Assembly: GCF_019504385.1 (NCBI RefSeq)
Contig: NZ_CP080590.1
Coordinates: 186,001 to 250,000 of the forward strand
DNA from: Devosia salina
Lineage (GTDB): Bacteria; Pseudomonadota; Alphaproteobacteria; Rhizobiales; Devosiaceae
Direction: 5' to 3'
Length of the DNA: 64,000 nucleotides
The notes under the pieces are model-generated. The model was given only the letters and a program-made list of their open reading frames with translations, ran no database searches and was not told the DNA's origin. Within the stretch, counting starts at the first letter, position 1; every line of letters begins with the position of its first letter. The translations under genes and the position numbers were made by a program. This document shows, one piece after another, positions 7,896 through 16,785 of the stretch.

Positions 7896-9251
7896 CTAGA
7901 CGGCCGCGGAATGACGCGCGGCGCCGGCACCGAGATAGGTGTCAAAGCGCGCCGCAATGGCGCGCACAAAGGGCCGCCCGCGCTCGGTGACGCTGAATAC
8001 GCCGTCGCGCATTTCGGTCAGCCCATCGGCATCGGTGAGGGCGATGGCCGCGGCCTCGCCCATCAAGGCCTTGCCCGCCGCGCCGAAGCCCGCAAGGTCG
8101 CGCGCCTCAAGGCGAAAGCGGCAGAGCAGGGTGGCAATGGCGTGGGCGCGCAGCTTGTCGGTGGCCGAGAGCGCAAAGCCCTTGGCGGTCGCGCCCGCGC
8201 CGGCCAGAGCCGCCTTGCTGTATTCGCCGGTGGCGGTGATGTTCTGCACATAGCCCTGCGGCAATTGCCCGATGGCCGAGGCACCCAGCCCGATCAGCGC
8301 GTCGGCGGCATCATCGGTATAGCCCTGGAAATTGCGGCGCAGCCGACCCAGCCGTGCTGCTACGGCGAGACTGTCCTCGGGGCGGGCAAAGTGATCAAAG
8401 CCGATCGGCTCGAGCCCGGCCTCCACCAGCATCTGCCCGGCCATCACGGCCTGTTCGTAGCGGGCATGCTGGTTGGGCAATGCCTCCTCGGGGATCATCT
8501 TCTGGTGCGGCTTCATCCAGGGCACATGGGCGTAGCCGAACAGGGCAACCCGGTCAGGCGCCAGGTCGAGTGCCTGGGAAATGGTGCGGCCAAGGCCGGT
8601 CATGGTCTGGTAGGGCAGGCCATAGATGAGATCGAGATTGACCGAGCCGACCCCGCGCGCCCGCATCGCCTCGACCACCGCGCGGGTCTGTCCGAAGCTT
8701 TGCTGGCGATTGATCGCCTTCTGCACGCGCGGATCGAAATCCTGCACGCCGATGCTGGCGCGGGTCAGGCCGAACGCCGCCATGGCGTCATAGCGCCCCT
8801 CGTCGAGATCATTAGGGTCGATCTCGATGCTGATTTCGGCATTGGGGGAGAGGGTGAAGGCACTGCCAAGCTTGACCTTGAGCGCCAGCAGATCCTCGGG
8901 CGTCAGCAGGGTTGGCGACCCGCCGCCCAGATGGATGGCGGTGACCCGGCCGCGCCCTTCCAGCTGCTGGCTGACCCAATCGATCTCGGCATAAAGCGCC
9001 TTGAGATAGTCGGCCACCGGCTCATAGCGCAATGTGTGCTTGGTGTGGCAGCCGCAGAACCAGCACAGCCGGTCGCAATAGGGAATGTGCAGATAGAGCG
9101 AGAGCGTCGCCTCGCGCGGCAGGTGCCGCAGCCAGGAGGCATAGGTCGCGCTGTCGACGCCGGCATGGAAATGCGGCGCCGTGGGATAGCTGGTGTAGCG
9201 GGGGACAGGCCGGCTATAGCGTTCGACCAGTTCGGATGGGGTGGAATACAC
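7896..9251 (-). CDS. hemN: Oxygen-independent coproporphyrinogen III oxidase
   Basis: A 451-residue radical SAM enzyme converting coproporphyrinogen III to protoporphyrinogen IX without oxygen. The cluster motif CDRLCWFC (CxxxCxxC) lies in LHIPYCDRLCWFCGC. HLGGGSPTLL and GVQDFDPRVQKAINR are HemN signatures, and the length fits. I chose the GTG at 9251, which has ACGAGG upstream. A longer frame to 9401 exists, but the FNR-type box at 9315-9328 would then lie inside the gene. With the GTG start the box falls about 40 bases before a plausible transcription start, as expected for activation under low oxygen. Confidence 0.93.
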   Translation of the reverse strand: MYSTPSELVERYSRPVPRYTSYPTAPHFHAGVDSATYASWLRHLPREATLSLYLHIPYCDRLCWFCGCHTKHTLRYEPVADYLKALYAEIDWVSQQLEGRGRVTAIHLGGGSPTLLTPEDLLALKVKLGSAFTLSPNAEISIEIDPNDLDEGRYDAMAAFGLTRASIGVQDFDPRVQKAINRQQSFGQTRAVVEAMRARGVGSVNLDLIYGLPYQTMTGLGRTISQALDLAPDRVALFGYAHVPWMKPHQKMIPEEALPNQHARYEQAVMAGQMLVEAGLEPIGFDHFARPEDSLAVAARLGRLRRNFQGYTDDAADALIGLGASAIGQLPQGYVQNITATGEYSKAALAGAGATAKGFALSATDKLRAHAIATLLCRFRLEARDLAGFGAAGKALMGEAAAIALTDADGLTEMRDGVFSVTERGRPFVRAIAARFDTYLGAGAARHSAAV

Positions 9252-9314
9252 GCGGCGCCTCGTCTCGGAACACGGGATTTGCGGCAGCCCTAGCAGCTCG
9301 CATTCTCCCCGACT

Positions 9315-9328
9315 TTGTTCTGGGTCAA
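9315..9328 (-). promoter_or_regulatory. FNR/FnrL-type box before hemN
   Basis: On the minus strand the sequence is TTGACCCAGAACAA, which matches the alphaproteobacterial FnrL consensus TTGAC-N4-ATCAA at all but one half-site base. It is 64-77 bases before the chosen hemN GTG. Activation by FnrL at low oxygen is inferred from the match and from the known control of hemN in related bacteria. Confidence 0.65.
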
Positions 9329-9433
9329 CTCGCGGCCACGCGCGTGACGGACTTGCCGCGGGGCCGCCGGGGCGGCTATGCCCATTGTCCAACCCGGTCA
9401 TCTGCGCTGACCCAGCCCCACGAGTGTTCCCCG

Positions 9434-10315
9434 ATGTCGTCCCGGACCAGCGGTCTTTTTCTCAGTGCCGCCGGCATTGCCCTGATGTGCTGCATGGACG
9501 CGGTGGCCAAGGCGCTGGGCGCCGAACTGACCACCTTCCAGGTGGTGTTCGTGCGCTTTCTCGGCGCCGCCCTCTGGCTGGCGCTATGGATCGGGCTGAC
9601 GCGCGGGCAATGGCCGCGGCCAACCGATTTCGGGCGGCAGGCCTTGCGCGGCGTCATGCTGGTGGCGACCGCCTCGATGTTCTTTTATGCGGTGACCAAT
9701 CTGGAACTGGCCGTGGTGGCGGCGCTCGGCATGACCGCCCCGCTCTATGTGACGCTGATCGGCGCCATCGTGCTCAAGGAGCGGCTCGATGGCCGGGCCG
9801 TGCTGGCCCTGGCGCTGGGCGCCGCGGGGGCAGGCATCATCATTCTCGGTGGCGGCGGCCTGTCGCTCGAAAGCCTGCACGGTTCGGCCCTGGCCTGGGC
9901 CGCAGCGCTGCTGGCGCCGGTGAGCTATGCCAGCATCCTGGCGCTGCTCAAGCATCATTCCGGCCGCGAGGAGCCGGCGGCCATGACGCTGGGGCAATCG
10001 GCCGTTGCGGCGCTTCTGGCCCTGCCGCTGGCACTGGGCCAGATGCCCGTCATCAGCGGGTCCACACCCGGGCTCGTGGTGCTGATCGGGCTTCTGGGTG
10101 CCGCCGGCTTCCTCCTGGTGATCAATGGCCTGCGCCGCCTGCCGGTCACGGTCTTTGCCATTATCGACTATACCGGCCTGCTCTGGGCGGCGCTTCTGGG
10201 CCTCGTCTTCTTCGGCGAGATGCCGGCCATGTCCTTCTGGTTCGGCGCGGTGCTGATCGTGGGCGCCTGCGTGCTCAATAGCGGCCGCCGGGCCGTGCCG
10301 GCCACGATCGGCTGA
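9434..10315 (+). CDS. EamA/DMT-family transporter
   Basis: A 293-residue inner-membrane protein with about ten hydrophobic segments arranged as two EamA repeats of five. It resembles 10-TM drug/metabolite exporters (for example FRFLGAALWLALW in repeat one and ALLGLVFFGEMPAMSFW in repeat two). ATG 9434 starts just before MSSRTSGLFLSAAGIALM, the first helix. It is divergent from hemN and followed by the acyl-CoA dehydrogenase promoter. The substrate is not predictable. Confidence 0.85.
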   Translation: MSSRTSGLFLSAAGIALMCCMDAVAKALGAELTTFQVVFVRFLGAALWLALWIGLTRGQWPRPTDFGRQALRGVMLVATASMFFYAVTNLELAVVAALGMTAPLYVTLIGAIVLKERLDGRAVLALALGAAGAGIIILGGGGLSLESLHGSALAWAAALLAPVSYASILALLKHHSGREEPAAMTLGQSAVAALLALPLALGQMPVISGSTPGLVVLIGLLGAAGFLLVINGLRRLPVTVFAIIDYTGLLWAALLGLVFFGEMPAMSFWFGAVLIVGACVLNSGRRAVPATIG

Positions 10316-10359
10316 GGGCTACGCTGGAATTCTGGAAGCCGAGTCGGCTTGTGGCCATT

Positions 10360-10380
10360 TTTGTTATGACATATAACAAA
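10360..10380. promoter_or_regulatory. MarR-type operator before acyl-CoA dehydrogenase gene
   Basis: TTTGTTAT and ATAACAAA are 8-bp inverted arms separated by GACAT. The core is the same as in the stronger palindrome at 12444-12474 in front of the CoA ligase gene. It lies 42 bases before the ATG at 10422. The MarR protein at 17594-18070 is the likely ligand. Confidence 0.75.
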
Positions 10381-10421
10381 TAGGAAAGTGCGCGGCACGG
10401 GGTCGGGGAGGACCTGGGACC

Positions 10422-12434
10422 ATGGCATCTGGCGAAACAACGTCGACGACATCGCGGGCGCTGGAGGCGGCGGGAGATGCGGAGGCGGCGCGCGACATCG
10501 GCGCCTTGGACAGCGCTGCGAGTGGCGCCGACCGCAAGCTGGCGCCGACGCGGCGCGGGCTGGTGGAGCGGCTGATCTATGGTCCGGCCCCCGGCGCCGA
10601 CGAATTGCGGGCCGGTGGGCTCATGGCGACGGACCTGGCCCGCAAGGGACACGAAGTGGTCGATGCCGCGCTCAAGGTCCTGGCCAGCGGCGAGGCCTTC
10701 ACGGTCGATGGCAAGCTTTCGGGCGCATTGCGGCAGGCCCTGGCGGCTGAGGGCGCCTATGGCCTGACGGTGCCGCCCGAATTCGGCGGGCGCGGCGAAA
10801 GCTATCTGCAACTGGCCGCAGTCGAGGAGGCATTGGCGGCCAATGGGCTGGGGCCCATGGCGGTGGAAGTGTCCGGGCACCTCACCATCGGCGCCGGCTG
10901 GCTGCTTGCCTATGGCACGGACGCGCAGAAAAGCACCTTCCTGCCTTTGGTGGCCGAGGGCGTGCCCATGGGCTTTGCGCTGACCGAGGTTGGTACCGGG
11001 GTCAACGCCAAGAAGATCGAAGCCTATGTTGAGACCGATGCATCCGGCGATTATCGGCTCTTTGCCGAGGGTTCGCGCAACAAGCTCTGGATCACCAATG
11101 CGCGGCATGGCGCGCTGGTCGGCATCGTGGCGCGTCTCGGGCAGGGCGGGCGGCAGCTGGGCCTGTTCCTGACGCGCCTGCCGGAGGCCGATGTCGAGGC
11201 GGCCGAAGCCGGCTGGTCGTTCCGCTGCACCCCATCGGGGGTGGCGGCCTTCACCGCCAATGACAATAGCCGGCTGCATTTTTCCAATTATCCCATCCCC
11301 AAGGCCAGCAGGATCGAGGGCGATGGGGTCGAGGTGCTGTTCTACAGCCTGCGCCTGGGGCGCTGCATGCTCGCCGCCATGTCGGCGGGCTATCAGCGCA
11401 TGCTTGCCGCCGATGCTGCGCACTATGCCCGGCAACGGCTGGGCGTGGGTGGGTTGGTGATCCGGCATGAACTGCCTCGGCTCGCCATCGGGCGCATGCT
11501 GGGCGGGTCGCTGCAGGCGCGGGCGCTGGCCTTTCTGGCGCTGAGCCAGGATGCCAGCGGCGCCGATCTCGCCGGATTGCGGGACCTGACCAAGTCGGCC
11601 GCCGCCCAGACCGGGCTGGAGTCGATGGCGGCGTGCGAGCATGTGCTGGGCGGGCGCAGCTTCGCCGCGGCGAGCCGGGTCAATGCGGCGCGGGCCAATC
11701 TGCATCTGTTCGGCGTGGTCGAGGGCGAGGACGAGATGATCCGCATGGGCATGGTGCGCGACGTCACCCTGCCCTTTGTCGAACGCTATCTGGCGCCGCT
11801 CCTGGGAGAATTGCAGGCGGTCAATCGCGACGCAGCGGGCGGGCCTGTGCCGCCGGAGCAGCGCATCCTGCGCCTTGGGCTCAGCACCATGCTGCGTCAC
11901 CCCAAGCGGACGGCAAAGGCCATGCTGGGCCTCATCCGCAGTCCCGCGCTCTATCGGCTCGCCGGATGGATGATCCGCAATCTCGGCGCTCTCGTCATGC
12001 CGGTGGCGTCGGGGGCCGGCCGCGGCTTGCCCGACAGCCTCAAGGCGCATGCCGATTTCGCGGAGCGGGAACTGGTGCGGCTGCGCTGGACCTATCTGCG
12101 CCTCAGCCTCGACTTCCAGCTCGAACTGGCCAGCGCCCAGATCGTGCTGCAGCGCTTCGGCCAGCAGGTGGAGTGGCTGGTGTCGATCCTCGCCCTTTGT
12201 CACCACGCCGCCGCCGAGGACGAGACGCAATGGCGCGTTGCCGACCTGCAATGCACGCTACTGCGCGAACGGGTGCGGGCGGGCAGGGCCGGGCTGCGGA
12301 CCCGGCAATTGCGGGCCCTGCGCCGCCGCATCGCCGCCACCGGCGAGGACATGGCGGAGGGGTGCTCGAGCCTGCTGGCGGGGCTGGCGCCCGAACCCTA
12401 TGCTCACCCCTTCGACACTGCGACAGGGCGATAG
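10422..12434 (+). CDS. Acyl-CoA dehydrogenase family protein with long C-terminal extension
   Basis: A 670-residue FAD enzyme expected to introduce the alpha-beta double bond into an acyl-CoA. The acyl-CoA dehydrogenase core spans about residues 70-450: GLTVPPEFGGRGESYLQL in the N-terminal domain, GFALTEVGTGVNAKKIEA in the middle domain, and VVEGEDEMIRMG with the family's Glu near residue 434. Residues 450-670 form an extra alpha-helical part comparable in position to the C-terminal domain of FadE. The gene has its own MarR-type operator and precedes the CoA-ligase operon. A role in desaturating dihydro-hydroxycinnamoyl-CoA (phenylpropanoid) substrates fits the context; a fatty acyl substrate is the alternative. 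Confidence 0.85.
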   Translation: MASGETTSTTSRALEAAGDAEAARDIGALDSAASGADRKLAPTRRGLVERLIYGPAPGADELRAGGLMATDLARKGHEVVDAALKVLASGEAFTVDGKLSGALRQALAAEGAYGLTVPPEFGGRGESYLQLAAVEEALAANGLGPMAVEVSGHLTIGAGWLLAYGTDAQKSTFLPLVAEGVPMGFALTEVGTGVNAKKIEAYVETDASGDYRLFAEGSRNKLWITNARHGALVGIVARLGQGGRQLGLFLTRLPEADVEAAEAGWSFRCTPSGVAAFTANDNSRLHFSNYPIPKASRIEGDGVEVLFYSLRLGRCMLAAMSAGYQRMLAADAAHYARQRLGVGGLVIRHELPRLAIGRMLGGSLQARALAFLALSQDASGADLAGLRDLTKSAAAQTGLESMAACEHVLGGRSFAAASRVNAARANLHLFGVVEGEDEMIRMGMVRDVTLPFVERYLAPLLGELQAVNRDAAGGPVPPEQRILRLGLSTMLRHPKRTAKAMLGLIRSPALYRLAGWMIRNLGALVMPVASGAGRGLPDSLKAHADFAERELVRLRWTYLRLSLDFQLELASAQIVLQRFGQQVEWLVSILALCHHAAAEDETQWRVADLQCTLLRERVRAGRAGLRTRQLRALRRRIAATGEDMAEGCSSLLAGLAPEPYAHPFDTATGR

Positions 12435-12443
12435 GTCTTGCAA

Positions 12444-12474
12444 TCGTATTTGTTATGACACATAACAAATACGA
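12444..12474. promoter_or_regulatory. Perfect MarR-type palindrome before the CoA ligase operon
   Basis: TCGTATTTGTTATG and its exact reverse complement form 14-bp arms around ACA, so 28 of 31 bases are symmetric. It lies 17 bases before the ATG of the ligase, overlapping the likely start of transcription, which is the expected place for a repressor. The same core occurs at 10360-10380. Control by the MarR protein at 17594-18070 is inferred. Confidence 0.85.
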
Positions 12475-12490
12475 AATGAGGGAGGAACTT

Positions 12491-14350
12491 ATGAACCATC
12501 AGGCGAGCCCGATGCGCCCGGTGCGGCTGGGCACCATGTCCGCGACGGCCGAGCGGCGCGATGACGGCGCTGTCGTCCTGCGCTCCACCGTGCCGCTGGG
12601 CGACTATCCGCGCTCCATCGTCGATGCCCTGGAAGCATGGGCCCAAAAAACCCCCGATGCCCTGCTGATGGCGGATCGCGAAGGGGCGGGCTGGCGGCGG
12701 CTGAGCTTTGCCCAGGCGCTGGACAATATTGTCCCGCTCGCCCAGGCGCTGCTCGATGCCGGTCTCTCCGCCGAGCGGCCATTGATGATCCTCTCGGGCA
12801 ATGAGATCGAGCATTTCCTGCTCGGCATGGCGGCCATCTGGGTGGGCATTCCCTATGCCCCGATCTCGCCGGCCTATTCGCTGATCTCCACCGATTACGG
12901 CAAGCTCAGGCATATTGCGGGCCTCCTCACCCCCGGCATGGTCTATGCCAGCGACGGGCAGAAATTCGCGCCGGCGATCGAGGCGGTCTTCGGCGCCGAT
13001 GTGCCGCTTGTGGTGCGCTCGAACCCCATCGGCGGGCGTCCTGTGCGGCTGTTCGATGACTTGCTGGAAACCAAGGTGACACCGGCCGTCGCGGAAGCGC
13101 ATCAGGCCATCACCCCCGATACCGTGGCCAAGGTGCTGTTCACCTCCGGCTCGACCGGCCTGCCCAAGGGCGTGATCACCACCAACCGGATGATGGCCTG
13201 CAACCAGCAGATGATCCGCCAGGCGCTGGCCTTCCTCACCGACGAGCCGCCGTTGCTGCTCGACTGGATGCCCTGGAACCACGTGGCCGGCGGCAGCCAC
13301 AATGTCGGCATCGCCATCTATAATGGCGGCAGCTTCTATATCGACGACGGCCAGCCCACTCCGGCGCGCTTTGCCCGCACGCTCGAAAACCTGGCCATGG
13401 TGCAGCCGACCTTCTTCACCAATGTGCCCAAGGCCTATGAATTGCTGGTGGCGGCGCTGGACGATCACCCCGAGGCCAGGCGCAACCTCTTTGCCCGCCT
13501 CAAGCTGCTGCAATATGCCGGCGCCGGCCTGCCCCAGCATGTCTTCGAGGGACTGCACCGGGCGGCGCTGGCCGAGACCGGCGAGCGCATCATGATCATC
13601 ACCGGCTATGGCTCCACCGAAACGGCGCCCTTTGCCTCCACCACCACCTGGCCGGTGGAGGAAGCGGGTCACGTCGGTCTGCCGGCCTCCGGCATCGCCT
13701 TCAAGCTGGTGCCGAGCGGCGACAAGACCGAATTGCGGCTCAAGGGGCCCAATGTCACCCCGGGCTATTGGCGCGACCCGCAAAAGACAAAGGAAGCCTT
13801 CGACGAGGAAGGCTATTACTGCATTGGCGATGCCGTGCGCTTTGCCGATCCCGGGGATATCTCCCGGGGCCTGGTCTTTGACGGCCGCGTCACCGAGGAT
13901 TTCAAGCTCTCCACCGGCACCTGGGTCAATTTCGCCGCCGTGCGGTCCGGGGTCATCGCGGCCTGCGCGCCGCTGATCCGCGACGTGGTCATCACCGGCC
14001 TCGACCGCAATTTCATCGGCGCCATGATCTTCCCCGACCTTGCCGCCTGCGCCCGCCATGCCGGCCTGCCGGCCGACGCGGCCGCCGACGCCATTCTGGG
14101 TCACCCCTCCGTGCGGCAGAAATTCGTGGACAGCCTGGCGGCGCTTTCGGACAAGGCCACCGGCAGCTCCAATCATGTGGCCCGCGCGCTGCTGCTGGCC
14201 GAGCCGCCCGATATCGACCGGGGCGAGGTGACCGACAAGGGCTCGATCAACCAGCGGGCGGTGCGCACGCACCGGCCGGAACTGGTCGAAAGCCTCTATG
14301 CCGAACCAGCCGGCCCCGACATTCTCGTTTTCTCCCGGAAAGGTGCCTGA
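12491..14350 (+). CDS. fcs: Feruloyl-CoA synthase-like acyl-CoA ligase
   Basis: A 619-residue AMP-forming ligase; GGAGGAACTT precedes ATG 12491. The P-loop VLFTSGSTGLPKGV is at about residue 217. The segment MPWNHVAGGSHNVG followed by YNGGSFYIDDGQP is characteristic of the feruloyl-CoA synthase branch, and GYGSTETAP is the adenylate motif. The lysine-containing C-terminal domain differs from the usual form, as in that branch. It would activate hydroxycinnamates such as p-coumarate or ferulate with CoA and ATP. It is the first gene of a tight operon with thiolase, SDR, thioesterase and hydratase, under a perfect MarR-type palindrome. Confidence 0.82.
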   Translation: MNHQASPMRPVRLGTMSATAERRDDGAVVLRSTVPLGDYPRSIVDALEAWAQKTPDALLMADREGAGWRRLSFAQALDNIVPLAQALLDAGLSAERPLMILSGNEIEHFLLGMAAIWVGIPYAPISPAYSLISTDYGKLRHIAGLLTPGMVYASDGQKFAPAIEAVFGADVPLVVRSNPIGGRPVRLFDDLLETKVTPAVAEAHQAITPDTVAKVLFTSGSTGLPKGVITTNRMMACNQQMIRQALAFLTDEPPLLLDWMPWNHVAGGSHNVGIAIYNGGSFYIDDGQPTPARFARTLENLAMVQPTFFTNVPKAYELLVAALDDHPEARRNLFARLKLLQYAGAGLPQHVFEGLHRAALAETGERIMIITGYGSTETAPFASTTTWPVEEAGHVGLPASGIAFKLVPSGDKTELRLKGPNVTPGYWRDPQKTKEAFDEEGYYCIGDAVRFADPGDISRGLVFDGRVTEDFKLSTGTWVNFAAVRSGVIAACAPLIRDVVITGLDRNFIGAMIFPDLAACARHAGLPADAAADAILGHPSVRQKFVDSLAALSDKATGSSNHVARALLLAEPPDIDRGEVTDKGSINQRAVRTHRPELVESLYAEPAGPDILVFSRKGA

Positions 14351-14353
14351 CCC

Positions 14354-15595
14354 ATGAGCAAAGGCCTCCGCCTCACCTTCGACGACGCTTACCTGCTCGG
14401 CGGCGCCCGCACCCCCTTTGTGGATTATCGTGGTGCGCTGAGCGAGATTTCGCCCATTGACCTGGGCATCAAGGCGGCCCGCGCGGCCATCGAGCGCACC
14501 GGCGTCAAGGCCGCCGATATCGGCCATACCATTGCCGGCTCCATGGCCCAGGCCTCGTTCGACGCCTATGTCACCCCGCGCCATATCGGCCTCTATGCCG
14601 GCGCGCCGATCGAAGCGCCCGCCCATCTGGTGCAGCGCATCTGCGGCACCGGCATCGAGGTGATCGCCCAGGCGGCCGATTCGGTGTCGCTGGGCCGTGT
14701 CGATCTGGCCTTGGGCGCGGGCTGTGAATCGATGAGCCGCAATCCGATTGCCGCCTATACCCACCGCAATGGCTTTGCCATGGGCAAGGTGGAGTTCAAG
14801 GACTTCCTCTGGGAAGCGCTCTACGACCCGGCTGGTTGCGTCAATATGGGCGACACCGCCGAGAACCTCGCCAAGCAGTACAATATCGACCGCGAGCGCG
14901 TGGACCGCTTTGCCGAACGCAGCTTCAACCGCGCTATCGCCGCCCGCGATGCCGGAATCCTGGCCGAGGAAATCGTGCCGGTGACCAGCGAGACCTTCGA
15001 GATCGAAACCCTCGACAAACGCGGCATCAAGCTGCCGCGCGGGGTCGAGAGCGTCGACACGGATTCGCACATCCGCCCCTCGCCCTATGAGGTGCTGGCC
15101 AAGCTGCGCCCCGCCTTTGGCGGCGTGCAGACCGGCGGCAATTCTTCGGCCATTGTCGACGGGGCAGGGGCGGTGCTGGTGGCCTCCTCGGCCTATGCCA
15201 GGGCAAACGGCCATAAGCCGCTGGCCCGCATTCTTGCCAGCGCTGCTGTCGGCGTGCCGCCGCAGATCATGGGCATCGGCCCGGCCCCGGCCATTCGCGG
15301 CGTGCTCGAGGTGGCCGGGATGCGGCTCGACCAGATCGGCCGCATCGAGATCAACGAGGCCTTTGGCGCCCAGATCCTGGCCTGCGTCGACGAATTGGGG
15401 CTCGACGAGGACAAGCTCAACGTCAATGGCGGCGCCATTGCCATCGGCCACCCGCTGGGCGTGACAGGCATTCGCCTCGGGCTGACATTGGCCAATGAAT
15501 TGAAGCGCTCCGGAGAACGCTACGGCATTGCCTCGGCCTGTATCGGCGGCGGGCAGGGCATTGCCATGCTGATCGAAAACCCGGAGGCCGCTTGA
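14354..15595 (+). CDS. Thiolase (acetyl-CoA acyltransferase family)
   Basis: A 413-residue thiolase. It has the nucleophilic Cys in RICGTGIEV (about residue 97), the His in GGAIAIGHPLG, and the second Cys in ACIGGGQG. It would cleave an aryl-beta-ketoacyl-CoA with CoA to acetyl-CoA and an aroyl-CoA if, as the operon suggests, this is a hydroxycinnamate beta-oxidation route. It begins 3 bases after the ligase stop and overlaps the SDR start by one base (TGATG). Confidence 0.92.
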   Translation: MSKGLRLTFDDAYLLGGARTPFVDYRGALSEISPIDLGIKAARAAIERTGVKAADIGHTIAGSMAQASFDAYVTPRHIGLYAGAPIEAPAHLVQRICGTGIEVIAQAADSVSLGRVDLALGAGCESMSRNPIAAYTHRNGFAMGKVEFKDFLWEALYDPAGCVNMGDTAENLAKQYNIDRERVDRFAERSFNRAIAARDAGILAEEIVPVTSETFEIETLDKRGIKLPRGVESVDTDSHIRPSPYEVLAKLRPAFGGVQTGGNSSAIVDGAGAVLVASSAYARANGHKPLARILASAAVGVPPQIMGIGPAPAIRGVLEVAGMRLDQIGRIEINEAFGAQILACVDELGLDEDKLNVNGGAIAIGHPLGVTGIRLGLTLANELKRSGERYGIASACIGGGQGIAMLIENPEAA

Positions 15596-16356
15596 TGAAT
15601 ATTTCCGGCAGGATCGCCTTCGTCACTGGCGGCGCGTCGGGTCTGGGCGCTGCCACGGCGCGCACCCTCGCTTCGGCAGGCGCAAAGGTCGGCCTTTTCG
15701 ACCGCGACGCGGCCAAGGGCGAAGCCATTGCCGCCGAACTGGGCGGCAAGTTCTTCGCCGTCGACGTCTCTGACGCATCGAGCGCCGAAGCGGCTGTCAG
15801 CGCTGCCGTCGCTGCGCTCGGCGCCCCTTCGGTCCTGGTCAACTGCGCCGGCATCGGCACGGCGGGCCGCATCGTCGGTCGCGACGGGCCGATGGCACTC
15901 GATGCATTTACCCGCGTCATCAATGTCAACCTGGTGGGCAGCTTCAACATGATGCGGCTCTGCGCCCACGCCATGTCGCTGGGCGAGCCGGACCAAAACG
16001 GCCAGCGTGGCGTGGTCATCTCCACCGCCTCGGTCGCCGCCTATGAGGGCCAGATCGGCCAGGCGGCCTATGCGGCATCCAAGGGCGGCATCGTCTCGCT
16101 GACCCTGCCGGCGGCACGGGAATTTGCCCGCTTCGGCATTCGCGTCCTGGCCATCGCGCCGGGCCTGTTCCTGACCCCGCTGCTCGAAGGCCTGCCGCCC
16201 GAAACCCAGGATGGTCTGGCCGCCGCCATTCCCAATCCCGCCCGCCTTGGCCGGCCCGACGAGTTTGCGGCGCTGGTCAGATCCATGGTGGAAAACGACT
16301 ATCTCAACGGCGAAGTGGTGCGGCTCGACGGCGCCCTGCGCATGCAGCCCAAATAG
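15595..16356 (+). CDS. SDR, 3-hydroxyacyl-CoA dehydrogenase type-2-like
   Basis: A 253-residue short-chain dehydrogenase. It has TGGASGLG at the NAD site, NCAGIG, and the catalytic Ser and YAASK. The segment REFARFGIRVLAIAPGLF and the FLTPLLEGLP loop resemble HSD10-type 3-hydroxyacyl-CoA dehydrogenases. It would oxidise the beta-hydroxy intermediate formed by the hydratase to the ketone used by the thiolase. ATG 15595 shares its A with the thiolase stop; a TTG directly upstream (15592) is a less likely start. Confidence 0.88.
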   Translation: MNISGRIAFVTGGASGLGAATARTLASAGAKVGLFDRDAAKGEAIAAELGGKFFAVDVSDASSAEAAVSAAVAALGAPSVLVNCAGIGTAGRIVGRDGPMALDAFTRVINVNLVGSFNMMRLCAHAMSLGEPDQNGQRGVVISTASVAAYEGQIGQAAYAASKGGIVSLTLPAAREFARFGIRVLAIAPGLFLTPLLEGLPPETQDGLAAAIPNPARLGRPDEFAALVRSMVENDYLNGEVVRLDGALRMQPK

Positions 16357-16365
16357 GAGCCCTGG

Positions 16366-16785
16366 ATGTTCACCAATACCACGCGGGTGGAAATCCAGTT
16401 CGGCGACTGCGATCCGGCCGGCATCGTCTATTATCCCAATTATTTCCGCTTCTTCGACAATGCCACGGCGGCCATGCTGTCGGCGGCCTTTGCCATGCAC
16501 AAGCGCAACTGGCTGGCCCATTACGGCATTGCCGGCATCCCCATGGTCGATACCGGCGCCCGCTTCATCCGGCCGTCGAGCTTCGGCGATGTGGTCGAGA
16601 TCAGGAGCGAGATCACCGAGCTGGGTCGCTCCAGCTTTGCGGTGAAACACAGCCTCTATAAGGATGGCGAGCTGGCCATCGAGGCCCATGAAAAGCGCGT
16701 CTGGGTCGTGCGCGGCGAGGATGGTTCCATCCGTTCGGCGCCGCTGCCCGATGAAGTCCGAACCCTGTTGAGCCAGAGCGCATGA
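16366..16785 (+). CDS. 4-hydroxybenzoyl-CoA thioesterase-like hotdog protein
   Basis: A 139-residue hotdog-fold thioesterase. The N-terminal GDCDPAGIVYYPNYF is the signature of the Pseudomonas-type 4-hydroxybenzoyl-CoA thioesterase, including its catalytic Asp. It would release 4-hydroxybenzoate (or a methoxylated analogue) from the aroyl-CoA made by the thiolase. That product is the substrate of PobA encoded at 21591-22748. GGAG precedes ATG 16366; its stop overlaps the next ATG by four bases. Confidence 0.85.
   Translation: MFTNTTRVEIQFGDCDPAGIVYYPNYFRFFDNATAAMLSAAFAMHKRNWLAHYGIAGIPMVDTGARFIRPSSFGDVVEIRSEITELGRSSFAVKHSLYKDGELAIEAHEKRVWVVRGEDGSIRSAPLPDEVRTLLSQSA

Noticed and set aside
9252..9401. 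A longer HemN with 50 extra N-terminal residues
   Set aside because: The extension is low-complexity and covers the FNR-type box; the 451-residue form has the usual length.
12404..15451. A 1015-codon open frame on the minus strand opposite the ligase and thiolase genes
   Set aside because: It is a shadow of two well-supported plus-strand genes in high-GC DNA; the product is rich in His, Gly and Arg with no recognisable domain.
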